From assembly GCF_013256425.1 (NCBI RefSeq), contig NZ_CP053904.1, forward strand, positions 2,170,001-2,234,000: a stretch of 64,000 nt of DNA, given 5' to 3'. The translations under genes were made by a program, and so were the position numbers. The first letter of the stretch is position 1, and each line of letters begins with the position of its first letter. The notes under the pieces were generated by a model, which saw nothing but the letters and a program-made list of their open reading frames with translations, did no database searches and was not told the origin of the DNA. This document shows, piece after piece, positions 9,621 to 19,293 of the stretch. This stretch comes from Hymenobacter sp. BRD67 (GTDB taxonomy: Bacteria > Bacteroidota > Bacteroidia > Cytophagales > Hymenobacteraceae).

Positions 9621-9677
9621 GAGGCAGCAAGACGGCTGAAAGCGTAAGAGCTTCCCTGTCCTGCTGCCTCCTTTTTT
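9621..9677 (+). terminator. Rho-independent terminator after iscU
   Basis: GAGGCAGCAAGAC pairs with GTCCTGCTGCCTC (one mismatch) across a loop of about 30 bases, and CTTTTTT follows. It separates iscU from the promoter of iscA. Confidence 0.75.
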
Positions 9678-9688
9678 CGTGCTTTTAC

Positions 9689-9722
9689 TTGTTATTTAGA
9701 ATCTTTCCGGGTAGTATCTTTG
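9689..9722 (+). promoter_or_regulatory. Promoter for iscA
   Basis: TTGT at 9689-9692 and TATCTTTG at 9715-9722 fit the Bacteroidota -33/-7 pattern with about 22 bases between. Transcription would begin near 9729, giving a leader of roughly 27 bases before the ATG at 9756. The location just after the iscU terminator supports independent expression of iscA. Confidence 0.6.
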
Positions 9723-9755
9723 TTAAAGAACCAGCACCAAGTAATCAGAACCGCC

Positions 9756-10082
9756 ATGATAACCGTTTCGGATAAAGCCAAGGAAAAAGTAGAGCATCTG
9801 ATGCGCGACTCGCAGCTCGATGCTACTTACCGCCTGCGGGCCTCGGTGGCCGGCGGGGGCTGCTCGGGCCTGAGCTATAAGCTTGATTTTGACAACGAAA
9901 CCCGGCCAATGGACCAGGAGTTTGAAGACAAGGGCGTGCGCGTGGTAGTTGATATGAAGAGCTTTCTCTACCTGGCGGGCACCGAGCTGGACTTTTCGGA
10001 TGGTCTGAACGGCAAGGGCTTTCAGTTTCATAACCCCAATGCCTCGCGCTCGTGTGGCTGCGGCGAAAGCTTCTCGGTTTAA
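9756..10082 (+). CDS. iscA: IscA/ErpA-type iron-sulfur carrier protein
   Basis: This is an A-type carrier that passes Fe-S clusters to target enzymes. The ATG at 9756 (MITVSDKAKEKVEHL) is chosen because an upstream in-frame TTG overlaps the -7 promoter box. It has 108 residues and the three ligand cysteines: one in VAGGGCSGLSYKL and two in the C-terminal RSCGCGESFSV. It could equally be named erpA; the family cannot be split by sequence alone. It completes an iscS-iscU-iscA cluster. Confidence 0.93.
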   Translation: MITVSDKAKEKVEHLMRDSQLDATYRLRASVAGGGCSGLSYKLDFDNETRPMDQEFEDKGVRVVVDMKSFLYLAGTELDFSDGLNGKGFQFHNPNASRSCGCGESFSV

Positions 10083-10113
10083 GAAAACAACACGTGTTTT
10101 TTCAGTTTTCTAA

Positions 10114-10145
10114 AGCCTTTGCCCACTATGGGCAGAGGCTTTTTT
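10114..10145 (+). terminator. Rho-independent terminator after iscA
   Basis: AGCCTTTGCCCA pairs with TGGGCAGAGGCT across a short loop, followed by TTTTTT. Confidence 0.85.
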
Positions 10146-10213
10146 AGTTTTAGTCCCGCCCAGGCTCTGTAACTAGCGTAAAGATTATCATCTTCGCGTG
10201 CAGCTTACGAGCT

Positions 10214-13200
10214 ATGTGCCACAACCTGGCGGCACGAAGGCTGTTGCTGTTTCATCTGGCTTTGCTTCATCGCGGGGCACTTTCTTTTTATAGCTTTTTT
10301 GTGCCCGACGCTTTTCTCATCGACGGCCTGCTGCAAAGCGTACTGGAAGCATCGCTAACCGGCTTCCATCTGCTGCGGCCACTCTACAACCCAGCCGGTG
10401 AGATTAGCGATTTTGCCATAGTCTACCTCAACCCGGCCGGCCAGCTTATGCTGGGGCTGCCCGAGCGGCCGGAGCAGAGTATGCACACGCAGTTCCCGAC
10501 GGTGGAAACTTCGGGAGTCTTTGCCTTTTACCGCAAGGTATTTGAAACCGGGGCGCCCGGCCGGTTTGACCTTAACTACCAGGCCGATGGCCTGGATAAC
10601 TACTTCCGGCTTTCGGCCCGGCGCAACGGTGAGCTGCTGGTAGTGAGCTTTACTGATACGGCCGACCAGGACCGGAGCGTGGTCGAGGTAGCCCTGCGTG
10701 AAAGTCAGGCCCGCGAGCAGGCCGCCCGTGCCGAGGCGGAAGCCCAGCGCAGCACCCTGCAGCGGGTATTTGAGCAGGCCCCGGTTGCCATTGGTATCGT
10801 GCGGGGCCCGGAGCTTATCATTGAAGTAGCTAACCCCCTTATTATGAAGCTATGGGGGAAGACCCCGGAGCAGACGATGCACCATCCCCTGTTCGATGCC
10901 CTGCCGGAGGCCAGGGGCCAGGGCTTCGAAGCGCTGTTTGAACAGGTGCTGCAAACCGGAACCCCGGTAGTCGCGCACGAGAGCCCGGTTAGGCTTGAGC
11001 GATACGGCAAATTGGAAACACCCTATTTCAATTTTGCTTACCAACCACTGTGGGATGCTCATAACCAGCTCAACGGGGTCATTATCATTGCCACGGAGGT
11101 AACGCAACTGGTAGAGGCCCGTCAAAAAGTACAAACACTCAATGAGGAGCTGGCGGCCGCCAACAAGGAGCTGCAGGCTGCCAATGAGGAGTTTACAACT
11201 AAAAATGAGGAGCTGGCGCTAGCTCAACAGCAGTTGCAGCAGCTCAATCAGGAGCTGGAAGGGCGGGTAGAAGAGCGTACGCACGAGCTGCTGCTGGCCC
11301 AGGGTGAGGCCGTGCGCCAGCAGCAGCGTCTGGAGGGCTTTTTCAGTCAGGCCCCGGCGGCCATTTGCATCCTGGATGGCCCCGATATGGTATTTGAGCT
11401 GGTAAATGAGGCGTACCAGGCACTGTTTCCGGGCCGCCGGCTGCTGGGCCGGCCGCTGCTGCAAGCCCTGCCCGAGCTGGCTGGGCAGCCCGTGTGGCAC
11501 ACGCTGCGCCGCGTGTACGAAACGGGCGAAACCCACGAGGAGACCGGGATTCATATTCCGGTGGCCCGGCACGAGCAGGAGCAGCCACATGACTTTTACT
11601 TTCATTATATTCAACAAGCAAGATATAATGAGCAGGGGCAGATAGATGGTGTGCTGGTATTTGCGCTGGATATGACCAACCAGGTAATCGCGCAGCGCCA
11701 GACCGCTCAGCTTCAGGCCGATATGCTGGCCGTGGCCCAGCAGCGGGCCGCAGAGCGCGAGTCGTTTTTCCAGGTGTTTGAGCAAACGCCGGCCGTTGTA
11801 TCTATTCTGCAAGGCCCGGAGCATCGCATCAGCTACCACAACCAGGCATACCAGCAGCTGTTTCCCGGCCGCCAGATGCGGGGCCTGACGGTGGCGCAGG
11901 CCCAGCCGGAAGCTGTAGACCAGGGCTTTGTAGCACTATTGGATGAAGTATACCGAACGGGGCAGACCTTCTTTGGGAATGAGCTACCTATTTTCATAGC
12001 GCAGGCCGATGGCCAGCCGGCCAGGGAAATCTTTTTCAACTTTACCTACCAGGCTTATCGGGAAAACGGCCAGATTGTGGGCGTCTCCGTGTTTGCCTAC
12101 GATGTAACCGAGCAGGTGCTGGCACGGCAGCAGCGGGCCCAGACCCAGGCGCGCCTGCAAGCCATGTTCGAGCAGGCTCCGGTAGCCATTGCCATCCTGC
12201 AAGGGCCCGATTATGTTGTCGACGTCGCTAACCCTTTGGTCTGCACCCTCTGGGGCCGCTCGGCCGACGAGGTCATTGGTCGACCCTTGCTTGAGGCGCT
12301 GCCCGAGGTGCGCGGACAAGGCTTCAAAGAGATTCTGGATAATGTAGTGCAGAAAGGAGAAGCCTTTGTGGCCCAGGAAGTTACTGCAATGCTCGAACGA
12401 CGCGGCCAACTAGAACAAGTATATTTAAACTTTGTGTATCAGCCGCTGCGCGATGAGTTTGGGCATATTACGAGCGTAGCAGCCGTGGCAACGGAGGTAA
12501 GTGAGCAGGTAGCTGGCCGCCAGCAGGTAGCGCAAGCCAATGAGCAGCTGCGCCAGGCCAATGCCGAATTGGATGCTACCAACCAGCAGCTGACGCGCAC
12601 CAATGTCGATTTGGACAACTTTATCTACACGGCCTCGCACGACCTGAAGGCCCCCATTACCAATATCGAGGGCCTGCTGGCAGCCTTGCGGGAACAGCTG
12701 CCCAACGGAGCAGACCCGGCCGGTGACGTACAGGCACTGCTTACCATGATGGAGGGAGCCATTGAGCGCTTTCAAAAAACCATTGGCCACCTCACCGACA
12801 TATCCAGGCTTCAACAAGTTAATAATCAGGCAGCCGAAGCTATCGACCTGGCGTCGCTGGTTGAAGACGTGCGCCTGGACCTGGCCCCCGAGCTGAACGC
12901 AGCCCGCGCCTGGCTGCACGTAGATGTCCAGGCCTGCCCCACCATCTCGTTTGCCCCTAAAAATCTGCGCAGCATCGTGTATAATCTGCTCAGCAATGCG
13001 CTCAAATACCGGGCGCCCGAGCGGCCGCCGGTTATCGGGCTGCGGGCTTATTGCGAAAACGGCCTGAATATCGTGGAAGTGCAGGATAACGGCCTGGGCC
13101 TGAGTGAGGGGCAACAGACCCAGCTCTTTACCATGTTTCAGCGGCTGCACAGCCACGTCGATGGCTCGGGCGTTGGGCTATATATGGTAAAGAAGATAGT

Positions 13201-13279
13201 TGAAAACGCCGGCGGCAGCATTGCCGTTCGGAGTCAGCTTGGCGTAGGCTCTACCTTCACGGTGTCGCTGCCTGGCTGA
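10214..13279 (+). CDS. Multi-PAS sensor histidine kinase
   Basis: This is a large soluble sensor kinase (1021 residues from the first start; a GTG at 10301, where a conserved-looking segment VPDAFLIDGLLQ begins, is an alternative). It has an N-terminal PAS-like segment, then four related PAS units of about 130 residues. They begin FEQAPVAIGI, FSQAPAAICI, FEQTPAVVSI and FEQAPVAIAI. A coiled-coil linker (rich in EELAAANKELQAANEE) lies between units 1 and 2 and another precedes the kinase core. The H-box is ASHDLKAPITNIEGL, the N-box IVYNLLSNALKY, and the G-boxes VQDNGLGLS and GSGVGLYMVKKI. No transmembrane segment or receiver domain is present, and no response regulator is adjacent. The signal is unknown; small-ligand or redox sensing is typical of PAS arrays. 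Confidence 0.92.
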   Translation: MCHNLAARRLLLFHLALLHRGALSFYSFFVPDAFLIDGLLQSVLEASLTGFHLLRPLYNPAGEISDFAIVYLNPAGQLMLGLPERPEQSMHTQFPTVETSGVFAFYRKVFETGAPGRFDLNYQADGLDNYFRLSARRNGELLVVSFTDTADQDRSVVEVALRESQAREQAARAEAEAQRSTLQRVFEQAPVAIGIVRGPELIIEVANPLIMKLWGKTPEQTMHHPLFDALPEARGQGFEALFEQVLQTGTPVVAHESPVRLERYGKLETPYFNFAYQPLWDAHNQLNGVIIIATEVTQLVEARQKVQTLNEELAAANKELQAANEEFTTKNEELALAQQQLQQLNQELEGRVEERTHELLLAQGEAVRQQQRLEGFFSQAPAAICILDGPDMVFELVNEAYQALFPGRRLLGRPLLQALPELAGQPVWHTLRRVYETGETHEETGIHIPVARHEQEQPHDFYFHYIQQARYNEQGQIDGVLVFALDMTNQVIAQRQTAQLQADMLAVAQQRAAERESFFQVFEQTPAVVSILQGPEHRISYHNQAYQQLFPGRQMRGLTVAQAQPEAVDQGFVALLDEVYRTGQTFFGNELPIFIAQADGQPAREIFFNFTYQAYRENGQIVGVSVFAYDVTEQVLARQQRAQTQARLQAMFEQAPVAIAILQGPDYVVDVANPLVCTLWGRSADEVIGRPLLEALPEVRGQGFKEILDNVVQKGEAFVAQEVTAMLERRGQLEQVYLNFVYQPLRDEFGHITSVAAVATEVSEQVAGRQQVAQANEQLRQANAELDATNQQLTRTNVDLDNFIYTASHDLKAPITNIEGLLAALREQLPNGADPAGDVQALLTMMEGAIERFQKTIGHLTDISRLQQVNNQAAEAIDLASLVEDVRLDLAPELNAARAWLHVDVQACPTISFAPKNLRSIVYNLLSNALKYRAPERPPVIGLRAYCENGLNIVEVQDNGLGLSEGQQTQLFTMFQRLHSHVDGSGVGLYMVKKIVENAGGSIAVRSQLGVGSTFTVSLPG

Positions 13280-13286
13280 AACCCGG

Positions 13287-14114
13287 CTACTCCCACAGCG
13301 GATAATGCTCCAGCTGCACCTGCTGCCCGAAAAACAGCCGGGTGCTTTCCTCAAACGAGCGCGTGAAGTCGGACACGTAGAAATGATGCGCTGGCGCCGC
13401 CTCAACCGGCGCAGCGAGCAAGCCCCTGGATGCCAGCGCCTCAGCTACAGTGGCCGCTACTACGTCGGACGGGTCGAGCACGGCTACGCGGCCCTGGTAG
13501 TGGGCTTCCATCTGGGGCTTGATGAGGGGAAAATGCGTACAGGCCAGCAGCAGCGCATCAATGCCCAGTAGCGTAGGATGGTCGAGGTAGGCGCTGATGA
13601 TTTCTTCCGAGACCCGGCCGTTGAAAAACCCCTCCTCAATCATAGGCACGAGCAGCGGCGTGGCCAGCGCGTGCAGGTCTACGGCCAGGTCGAGCTGGTC
13701 GATTTTCTTGCGGTAGATATTGGAGCCCACCGTTTGCTTGGTGCCGATAAGGCCCACCGGCCGGCCGGCATAGTGCTGGCCCACGTACTGCACCACGGGG
13801 TCTATCATCCCCACTACCAGCGCTTTGGAGCCCACGTACTCGCGCACCAGCTCGTAGGCGGCTGCCGAGGCCGAGTTGCAGGCGATAAGAATGAGCTTGC
13901 ACTGCTGGCGCAGCAGCACATCGCAGATTTTGACGGCGTAGGCCTGAATAGCAGCGGTGCTTTTTTCGCCGTAGGGCAAATGGGCCGTATCGCCAAAGTA
14001 GATAAGACGCTCGTGGGGCAGGCGCAGGGCCACGGCACGGGCCACGGTGAGCCCACCGATACCAGAATCGAAAATACCAATGGGCCGGGCGGCCAGGGCG
14101 GGGGGAGTGGTCAT
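13287..14114 (-). CDS. murI: Glutamate racemase
   Basis: The enzyme makes D-glutamate for peptidoglycan. It is 275 residues. The first catalytic region is GIFDSGIGGLTVARAV near the N-terminus. The two catalytic cysteines are in LIACNSASAAAYELV and LLACTHFPLIKPQ. It ends 7 bp from the end of the convergent histidine kinase gene. Confidence 0.96.
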   Translation of the reverse strand: MTTPPALAARPIGIFDSGIGGLTVARAVALRLPHERLIYFGDTAHLPYGEKSTAAIQAYAVKICDVLLRQQCKLILIACNSASAAAYELVREYVGSKALVVGMIDPVVQYVGQHYAGRPVGLIGTKQTVGSNIYRKKIDQLDLAVDLHALATPLLVPMIEEGFFNGRVSEEIISAYLDHPTLLGIDALLLACTHFPLIKPQMEAHYQGRVAVLDPSDVVAATVAEALASRGLLAAPVEAAPAHHFYVSDFTRSFEESTRLFFGQQVQLEHYPLWE

Positions 14115-14172
14115 AAGGAGCGGTAAAGGTCGGGACGGACGGCAATTAAGCGCGCTGCTGGCACCGGGTCAG

Positions 14173-14204
14173 TTTGCACATGTCTGGGTTTGTTCCTATT
14201 TTTC
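14173..14204 (+). promoter_or_regulatory. Candidate promoter for the 77-residue unknown gene
   Basis: TTTG at 14173-14176 and TATTTTTC at 14197-14204 resemble the -33 and -7 boxes with 20 bases between. The last base of the -7 box departs from consensus. The ATG follows 31 bases later. Confidence 0.45.
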
Positions 14205-14235
14205 GCCCTCGCTAATCCCTCGTACGCACTATCTT

Positions 14236-14469
14236 ATGAGCCATGTACTACTCGAAATAGACCAGGCGCTAGCCGGCTACCAGGCCCGGCACCACGTCCG
14301 CCCGGTGGCCGTGTACCTGGGCGAGCGCAAGTTTACCCAGCTCATTCTCGACGTAGCGCAGCTCGGCGCCCCCGCTGGCCTGAGTACTGTCGCCGGCCGG
14401 CCCCTCTCCTACCGCAACCTCGACCTGCTGCGCGATGAGGTGAATGTGGATGCGCTACGGGTAATATAA
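14236..14469 (+). CDS. Small conserved-looking hypothetical protein
   Basis: This is a 77-residue cytoplasmic protein beginning MSHVLLEIDQALAGYQARHH. It shows no signal peptide, membrane segment or known motif. The pattern VRPVAVYLGERKFTQLILDV followed by a short GRPLSYRNLDLLRDEVNVD tail looks like a compact alpha/beta protein. Codon use agrees with its neighbours. I do not recognise the family. It has a plausible promoter and is flanked by divergent murI and convergent GNAT genes. Confidence 0.65.
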   Translation: MSHVLLEIDQALAGYQARHHVRPVAVYLGERKFTQLILDVAQLGAPAGLSTVAGRPLSYRNLDLLRDEVNVDALRVI

Positions 14470-14482
14470 TCTATTGCAACGC

Positions 14483-15010
14483 CTATTTAGCCGCAAACCG
14501 CTCCAGCAGCACGGCCGCCTGGCCTTTGTAGGGCGCGCGGCTGAACTCTTGGTAGCCGCATTTGGCCGCCAGCTGCAGCGAGGGCAGATTATCGATGGCG
14601 ATAAGGCACACGGTGCGCGACTGCGGCAGGTGCGCATCGGCCCAGGCCAGGGCGGCCCGTGCGGCCTCGGTGGCGTAGCCCTGGCCGTGGGTATGCGGGG
14701 CCAGCACCCAGCCTATTTCCGGATAGCCTTTGAGCGAAGGCGTGATGACGCGCTGCCATTCTCCGAAGCCAACTGCGCCGATGAAATGCCCGGTGGCTCG
14801 CTCCTCCACGGCCCAGTAGCCGTAGCCTACCAGCGGCCAGAGGCCGCCGTGGCGCAGCATCCGAAACCATACTTCCTCTTTAGAAAGTGGCTGACCGCCC
14901 AGGTACTGGTAAAATGCCGGCTGCTGCCACATGGCCAGAAAAGGGTCCAGGTCGGTGGCGTAATGCCCCCGCAGGAGCAGCCGCTCGGTTTGAATAAGGG
15001 GAGTAGTCAT
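14483..15010 (-). CDS. GNAT family N-acetyltransferase (RimJ/RimL type)
   Basis: The protein is 175 residues. The fold is shown by the N-terminal strand IQTERLLLRGH, a central strand near VGYGYWAVEERATGHFIGAVGF, and the acetyl-CoA loop region GWVLAPHTHGQGYATEAARA. The end CGYQEFSRAPYKG is typical of the RimJ/RimL group, which acetylates protein N-termini or small amines; the substrate is unknown. It starts one base after the stop codon of the upstream SGNH hydrolase gene and is very likely co-transcribed with it. Confidence 0.88.
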   Translation of the reverse strand: MTTPLIQTERLLLRGHYATDLDPFLAMWQQPAFYQYLGGQPLSKEEVWFRMLRHGGLWPLVGYGYWAVEERATGHFIGAVGFGEWQRVITPSLKGYPEIGWVLAPHTHGQGYATEAARAALAWADAHLPQSRTVCLIAIDNLPSLQLAAKCGYQEFSRAPYKGQAAVLLERFAAK

Positions 15011-15688
15011 TTATAAAAGCGGCTGCACGGTGCGCCACACGGTACGGGCTACCAAGCGGTGGCCTTCGGGCGTGGGATGAATGCCATCGCGCTGGTTGAG
15101 GCGGGCGATGCCGCCCACACCTTCGAGCAGGAAAGGTATCAGGATAAGGTGGTTTTTGGCGGCCGTTTCGGCGTAGAGCTTTTTAAAGTCGGCGGCGTAG
15201 GCGGGGCCCATGTTGGGCGGAATCTGCATGCCGGCCAGCACGATTTTAGCCTGTGGCGCCTGCTGGCGCACGGTATCGATAATGGCCTGTAGGTTGCGGC
15301 GGGTATCAGTGAGGGGCAGGCCGCGCAGGCCGTCGTTGCCGCCCAGCTCCAGCACAAACACGCTCACCGGCTGTCGGCTCAGCACCCAGTTGATGCGCGA
15401 GCGCCCGCCCGCGGTCGTTTCGCCGCTGAGGCCGGCATTTACCACGGCGTAGGGCAGGTGCAGCGAATCGACCTTGTTTTCAATCAGGGCCGGATACGCT
15501 TCTTCGGGGTCTACGCCCAGACCGGCCGTGATGCTGTCGCCAAAAAATAAAATAGTTTGTTGCGCTTTAGCGGCCGGCTTGGCGGCCGTTGCCGCTGCGG
15601 GGGCCGCCGCTGTGCTAGCAGTGGTGTCGGAATGGCAGCCGGCGGCCAGCAGGGCCAGCAGCAGTGCGCTTCCAGGCAGGTACTTCAT
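15011..15688 (-). CDS. SGNH/GDSL esterase lipoprotein (TesA-like arylesterase)
   Basis: This is a 225-residue lipoprotein. The start at 15688 (MKYLPGSALLLALLAAGCHS) leads directly into a lipobox with Cys at position 18. The SGNH catalytic blocks are all present: block I GDSITAGLG with the nucleophile Ser, block II Gly in NAGLSGETTAGG, block III Asn in LELGGNDGLRG, and block V with Asp and His in RDGIHPTPEGH. It probably acts as a periplasmic thioesterase, arylesterase or lysophospholipase. Its gene touches the GNAT gene downstream. Confidence 0.9.
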   Translation of the reverse strand: MKYLPGSALLLALLAAGCHSDTTASTAAAPAAATAAKPAAKAQQTILFFGDSITAGLGVDPEEAYPALIENKVDSLHLPYAVVNAGLSGETTAGGRSRINWVLSRQPVSVFVLELGGNDGLRGLPLTDTRRNLQAIIDTVRQQAPQAKIVLAGMQIPPNMGPAYAADFKKLYAETAAKNHLILIPFLLEGVGGIARLNQRDGIHPTPEGHRLVARTVWRTVQPLL

Positions 15689-15887
15689 AAGGATAAAATC
15701 AAAAACAGGTAAAAGTATAAGCCGTCGGCCTGCGTCGTACGTAGCCATAACCAATCGGGCGACGTTTTTCTTCCCAAAATGCGTTCTGCTTTGTTAGTGC
15801 TCCTAAAAGAATGCGCTGCCGCCGAAACATATTGTATTTACTATATAAATAACCGGCAGTAGTCGCCCTTCGCAAAAATTATTCTGC

Positions 15888-16574
<687 letters not shown>

Positions 16575-16639
16575 TCCGCGGCCGGCGCCGTTTTTATGTT
16601 GTTCGATACGCGGGCTGCAACGTTCGCGCTACTTTTTCT

Positions 16640-19176
16640 ATGAATTTCAGTTGGTTAGTTACTATGGCGTGGCGCGATTCGCGTCGCAGCCGCTCGCGCC
16701 TGGCGCTGTTTATGTCGAGCATTGTGCTGGGCATCGCGGCGCTGGTGGGCATCAATTCGTTTGGCGATAACCTGGCGCGCAGCATCCGCGAGCAGGCCCG
16801 CGAGCTGCTGGGGGCAGACCTGGTGCTGTCGTCGACCCAGCCGTTCGACCCCAAGCTGCTGCCTGCCCTGCAAAAGCTGGGACAAACCCGCAGCGACGAA
16901 GCATCTTTCGCCTCGCTGGTATCATTTCCTCGCACGCAGGGCGTGCGGCTGGCGCAGGTGCGGGCGTTGGGCCCGGGCTTTCCGTATTACGGGGACTGGG
17001 AAACCCAGCCAGCCGCCGCCGGCGCGCAGTTTAAAGCCGGCCAAAGTGTGGGCGCGCTGGTCGATGACGTGCTGCTGGCGCAGTTCGATGCCCGAGTGGG
17101 CGACTCGGTGAAGGTGGGCAGCCTGACCGTGCCCATTGTGGGGCGCGTGCTGAAAACACCGGGGCAAACCGGCTTCAGCGCCGCCGTTGCGCCGAAGGTC
17201 TTCATTCCAAAAAACCTACTGGCCGCAACCGGCCTCATTCGGCCCGGCAGCCGGGTGCAGTACCGCACCTACTACCGGTTTGCGCCCGGCACCGACGTGG
17301 CCGCTACTATTAAGCCGTTGGAAAGCAAGCTTGAAGCCAGCAACATCGACTCCGATACCGTGGCCAGCCGCCAGCAGCAAACTGGCCGCGCCTTCCAGGA
17401 TTTGACGCGTTTTCTGAGCCTGGTAGCCTTCGTGGCGCTGCTGCTGGGCTGCGTGGGCGTAGCCAGCGCCGTAAACCTCTATGTGCAGGAGAAGCTGGCC
17501 TCGGTGGCCGTGCTACGCTGCCTGGGGGCCAGCGGGCGGCAAGCACTTTTGATATATTTAATCCAGACCTCGGGGCTGGGCCTGCTGGGCGCCATCATCG
17601 GGGCGGCGCTGGGGGCGGTGGTGCAACTGGTGCTGCCGCAGGTGCTGGGCAGCTTTTTGCCGGTTACGGTGAGCGTGGCAGTATCGCCGGCGGCCGTTGG
17701 GCTGGGGCTGCTCACGGGTTTGGCGATGGCCGTGCTATTTGCGCTGCTGCCGCTACTGGCTATCCGGCGGGTGTCGCCGCTGCGGGTGCTGCGCGCATCT
17801 TTTGAGGAAGACACCGCCACGCCCGACCCGCTGCGCGGGCTGGTACTGGCCGTGGTGGGGCTGTTCATCGTGGGCTTTGCCTACGCCCAGACGCGCGAGT
17901 GGAAGCAGGCGCTGGGCTTCGGGGCCGGGCTGCTGCTGGCGCTGGGCGCGCTGGCCGGCCTGGGCCTGGGGCTGCGCTACCAGCTACGGCGCTACTTCCC
18001 GGTGGGCTGGAGCTACGTGGCGCGGCAGGGCCTGGCCAATTTATTCCGGCCCCAGAACCAGACAGTTACGCTCATTATCTCGTTGGGGCTGGGCACGTTC
18101 CTGCTAGCCACGCTTTTCCTGACGCAGGGGCTGCTGCTAGGCCGGGTGCAGCTTTCAGCCAGCGGCCGGCAGCCTAATCTGGTGCTGTTTGATATTCAGA
18201 CCGAGCAGGAGAAAGGCGTCGAGCAATTATTAGCTAAACAAGCTATTCCGGTGATGCAGCGGGTGCCCATCGTCACGATGCGGCTGGCGGCCATCAACCG
18301 CCGCACGGTGGGGCAGCTGCGCAAAGACACGGCCAGCGGCGTGCCGCTCTTCGCCCTCACCCGCGAGTACCGCGTCACGTACCGCGACACGCTGAGCGCC
18401 AGCGAGAAGCTGGTAGCCGGTACCCCGCCCCGGCCGGCGGCCACCCCGGCGGCCTGCCCCGCGTGTCGGTCGATGCCAACTACTTCCAGCGCGTCAAGCT
18501 CAAGCTGGGTGATACGCTGACCTTTAACGTGCAGGGCGCGCCGCTGGCGGTGGTAGTCGGCGGCACCCGCGAGGTCGATTGGGCGCGGGTACAAACCAAT
18601 TTTCTGGTTGTGTTCCCCACCGGCGTGCTCGAACAGGCGCCGCAGTTTCACGTCATCCTTACCCACGTCAACAACAACCAGCAGCTGGCCTTGGCCCAGC
18701 GCGCACTGGTGCGCGAGTTTCCCAACGTGTCGGCCATCGACCTGGGTTTGATTCTGCAAACCGTAGACGAGATTCTGAGCAAGATTTCCTTCGTGATTCG
18801 CTTCATGGCGGGCTTCAGCATCCTTACCGGACTACTGGTACTGGCCAGCTCGGTGCTTATCAGCCGCTACCAGCGCACCCGCGAAAGCGTGCTGCTGCGC
18901 ACGCTGGGCGCCAGCCGCAGTCAGATTCTGCGCATCACGGTGGTCGAGTATGCGCTGCTGGGGCTGCTGGGGGCGCTGGCCGGCGTGCTGCTGGCTACGC
19001 TGGCGGCCTGGGCGCTGGCCGTTTGGGTGTTCGAAACGCCCTTTGTAAGCAGCAGCCTCTTGTGGCTGCCTGCGCTGGTGGGCTTGGTGGCCGGCCTCAC
19101 GGCGCTCATCGGCGGGCTCAATAGTCGCTCGGTGCTGAGCCAGCCCCCGCTGGCCGTGCTGCGCGCCGAGGGGTAG
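16640..19176 (+). CDS. Large FtsX-domain ABC transporter permease (YbbP-like), frameshifted
   Basis: This is the membrane partner of the ABC ATPase just upstream, about 845 residues after restoring one base. The N-terminal membrane segment and MacB-like periplasmic domain (SRLALFMSSIVLGIAALVGI...) lead to an FtsX permease domain at about 250-400 (LVAFVALLLGCVGVASAVNL), a central hydrophobic stretch, and a second FtsX domain at the C-terminus ending LAVLRAEG. The frame breaks near the C runs 18423-18426 and 18428-18431. Adding one C gives a smooth junction (LVAGTPAPAGGHPGGLPRVS). The even length after repair and the intact second half point to an assembly error. Confidence 0.87.
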
Positions 19177-19187
19177 TAAGCAATTGA

Positions 19188-19255
19188 CAGTGAGCAGTGA
19201 GTAGTGAGCAGTAAAGCTGTTCGCTGCTTTACTGCTCACTACTCACTGCTCACTG
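19188..19255. repeat. Perfect 30-bp inverted repeat of CAGTGAGCAGT units
   Basis: Arms 19188-19217 and 19226-19255 are perfect reverse complements with an 8-base loop. Each arm is itself built from short near-repeats (CAGTGAG, CAGTGAG, TAGTGAG, CAGT). Downstream, 19256-19270 continues the same theme (CTCATTGTTCACTGT). It belongs with the element at 9086-9173. Confidence 0.9.
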
Positions 19256-19259
19256 CTCA

Positions 19260-19288
19260 TTGTTCACTGTACTTCCAGACTACTTTTG
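19260..19288 (+). promoter_or_regulatory. Candidate promoter overlapping the repeat ahead of the heptose kinase gene
   Basis: TTG at 19260-19262, within the tail of the repeat, and TACTTTTG at 19281-19288 match the Bacteroidota boxes with an 18-base gap. The -7 box ends only 5 bases before the ATG, so the transcript would be essentially leaderless. It may therefore be a chance match. Confidence 0.35.
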
Positions 19289-19293
19289 CCGCA

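Noticed and set aside
19204..19293. A longer N-terminus for the heptose kinase
   Set aside because: The extra 30 codons are translated repeat hairpin. The conserved kinase begins after MSAPTT.
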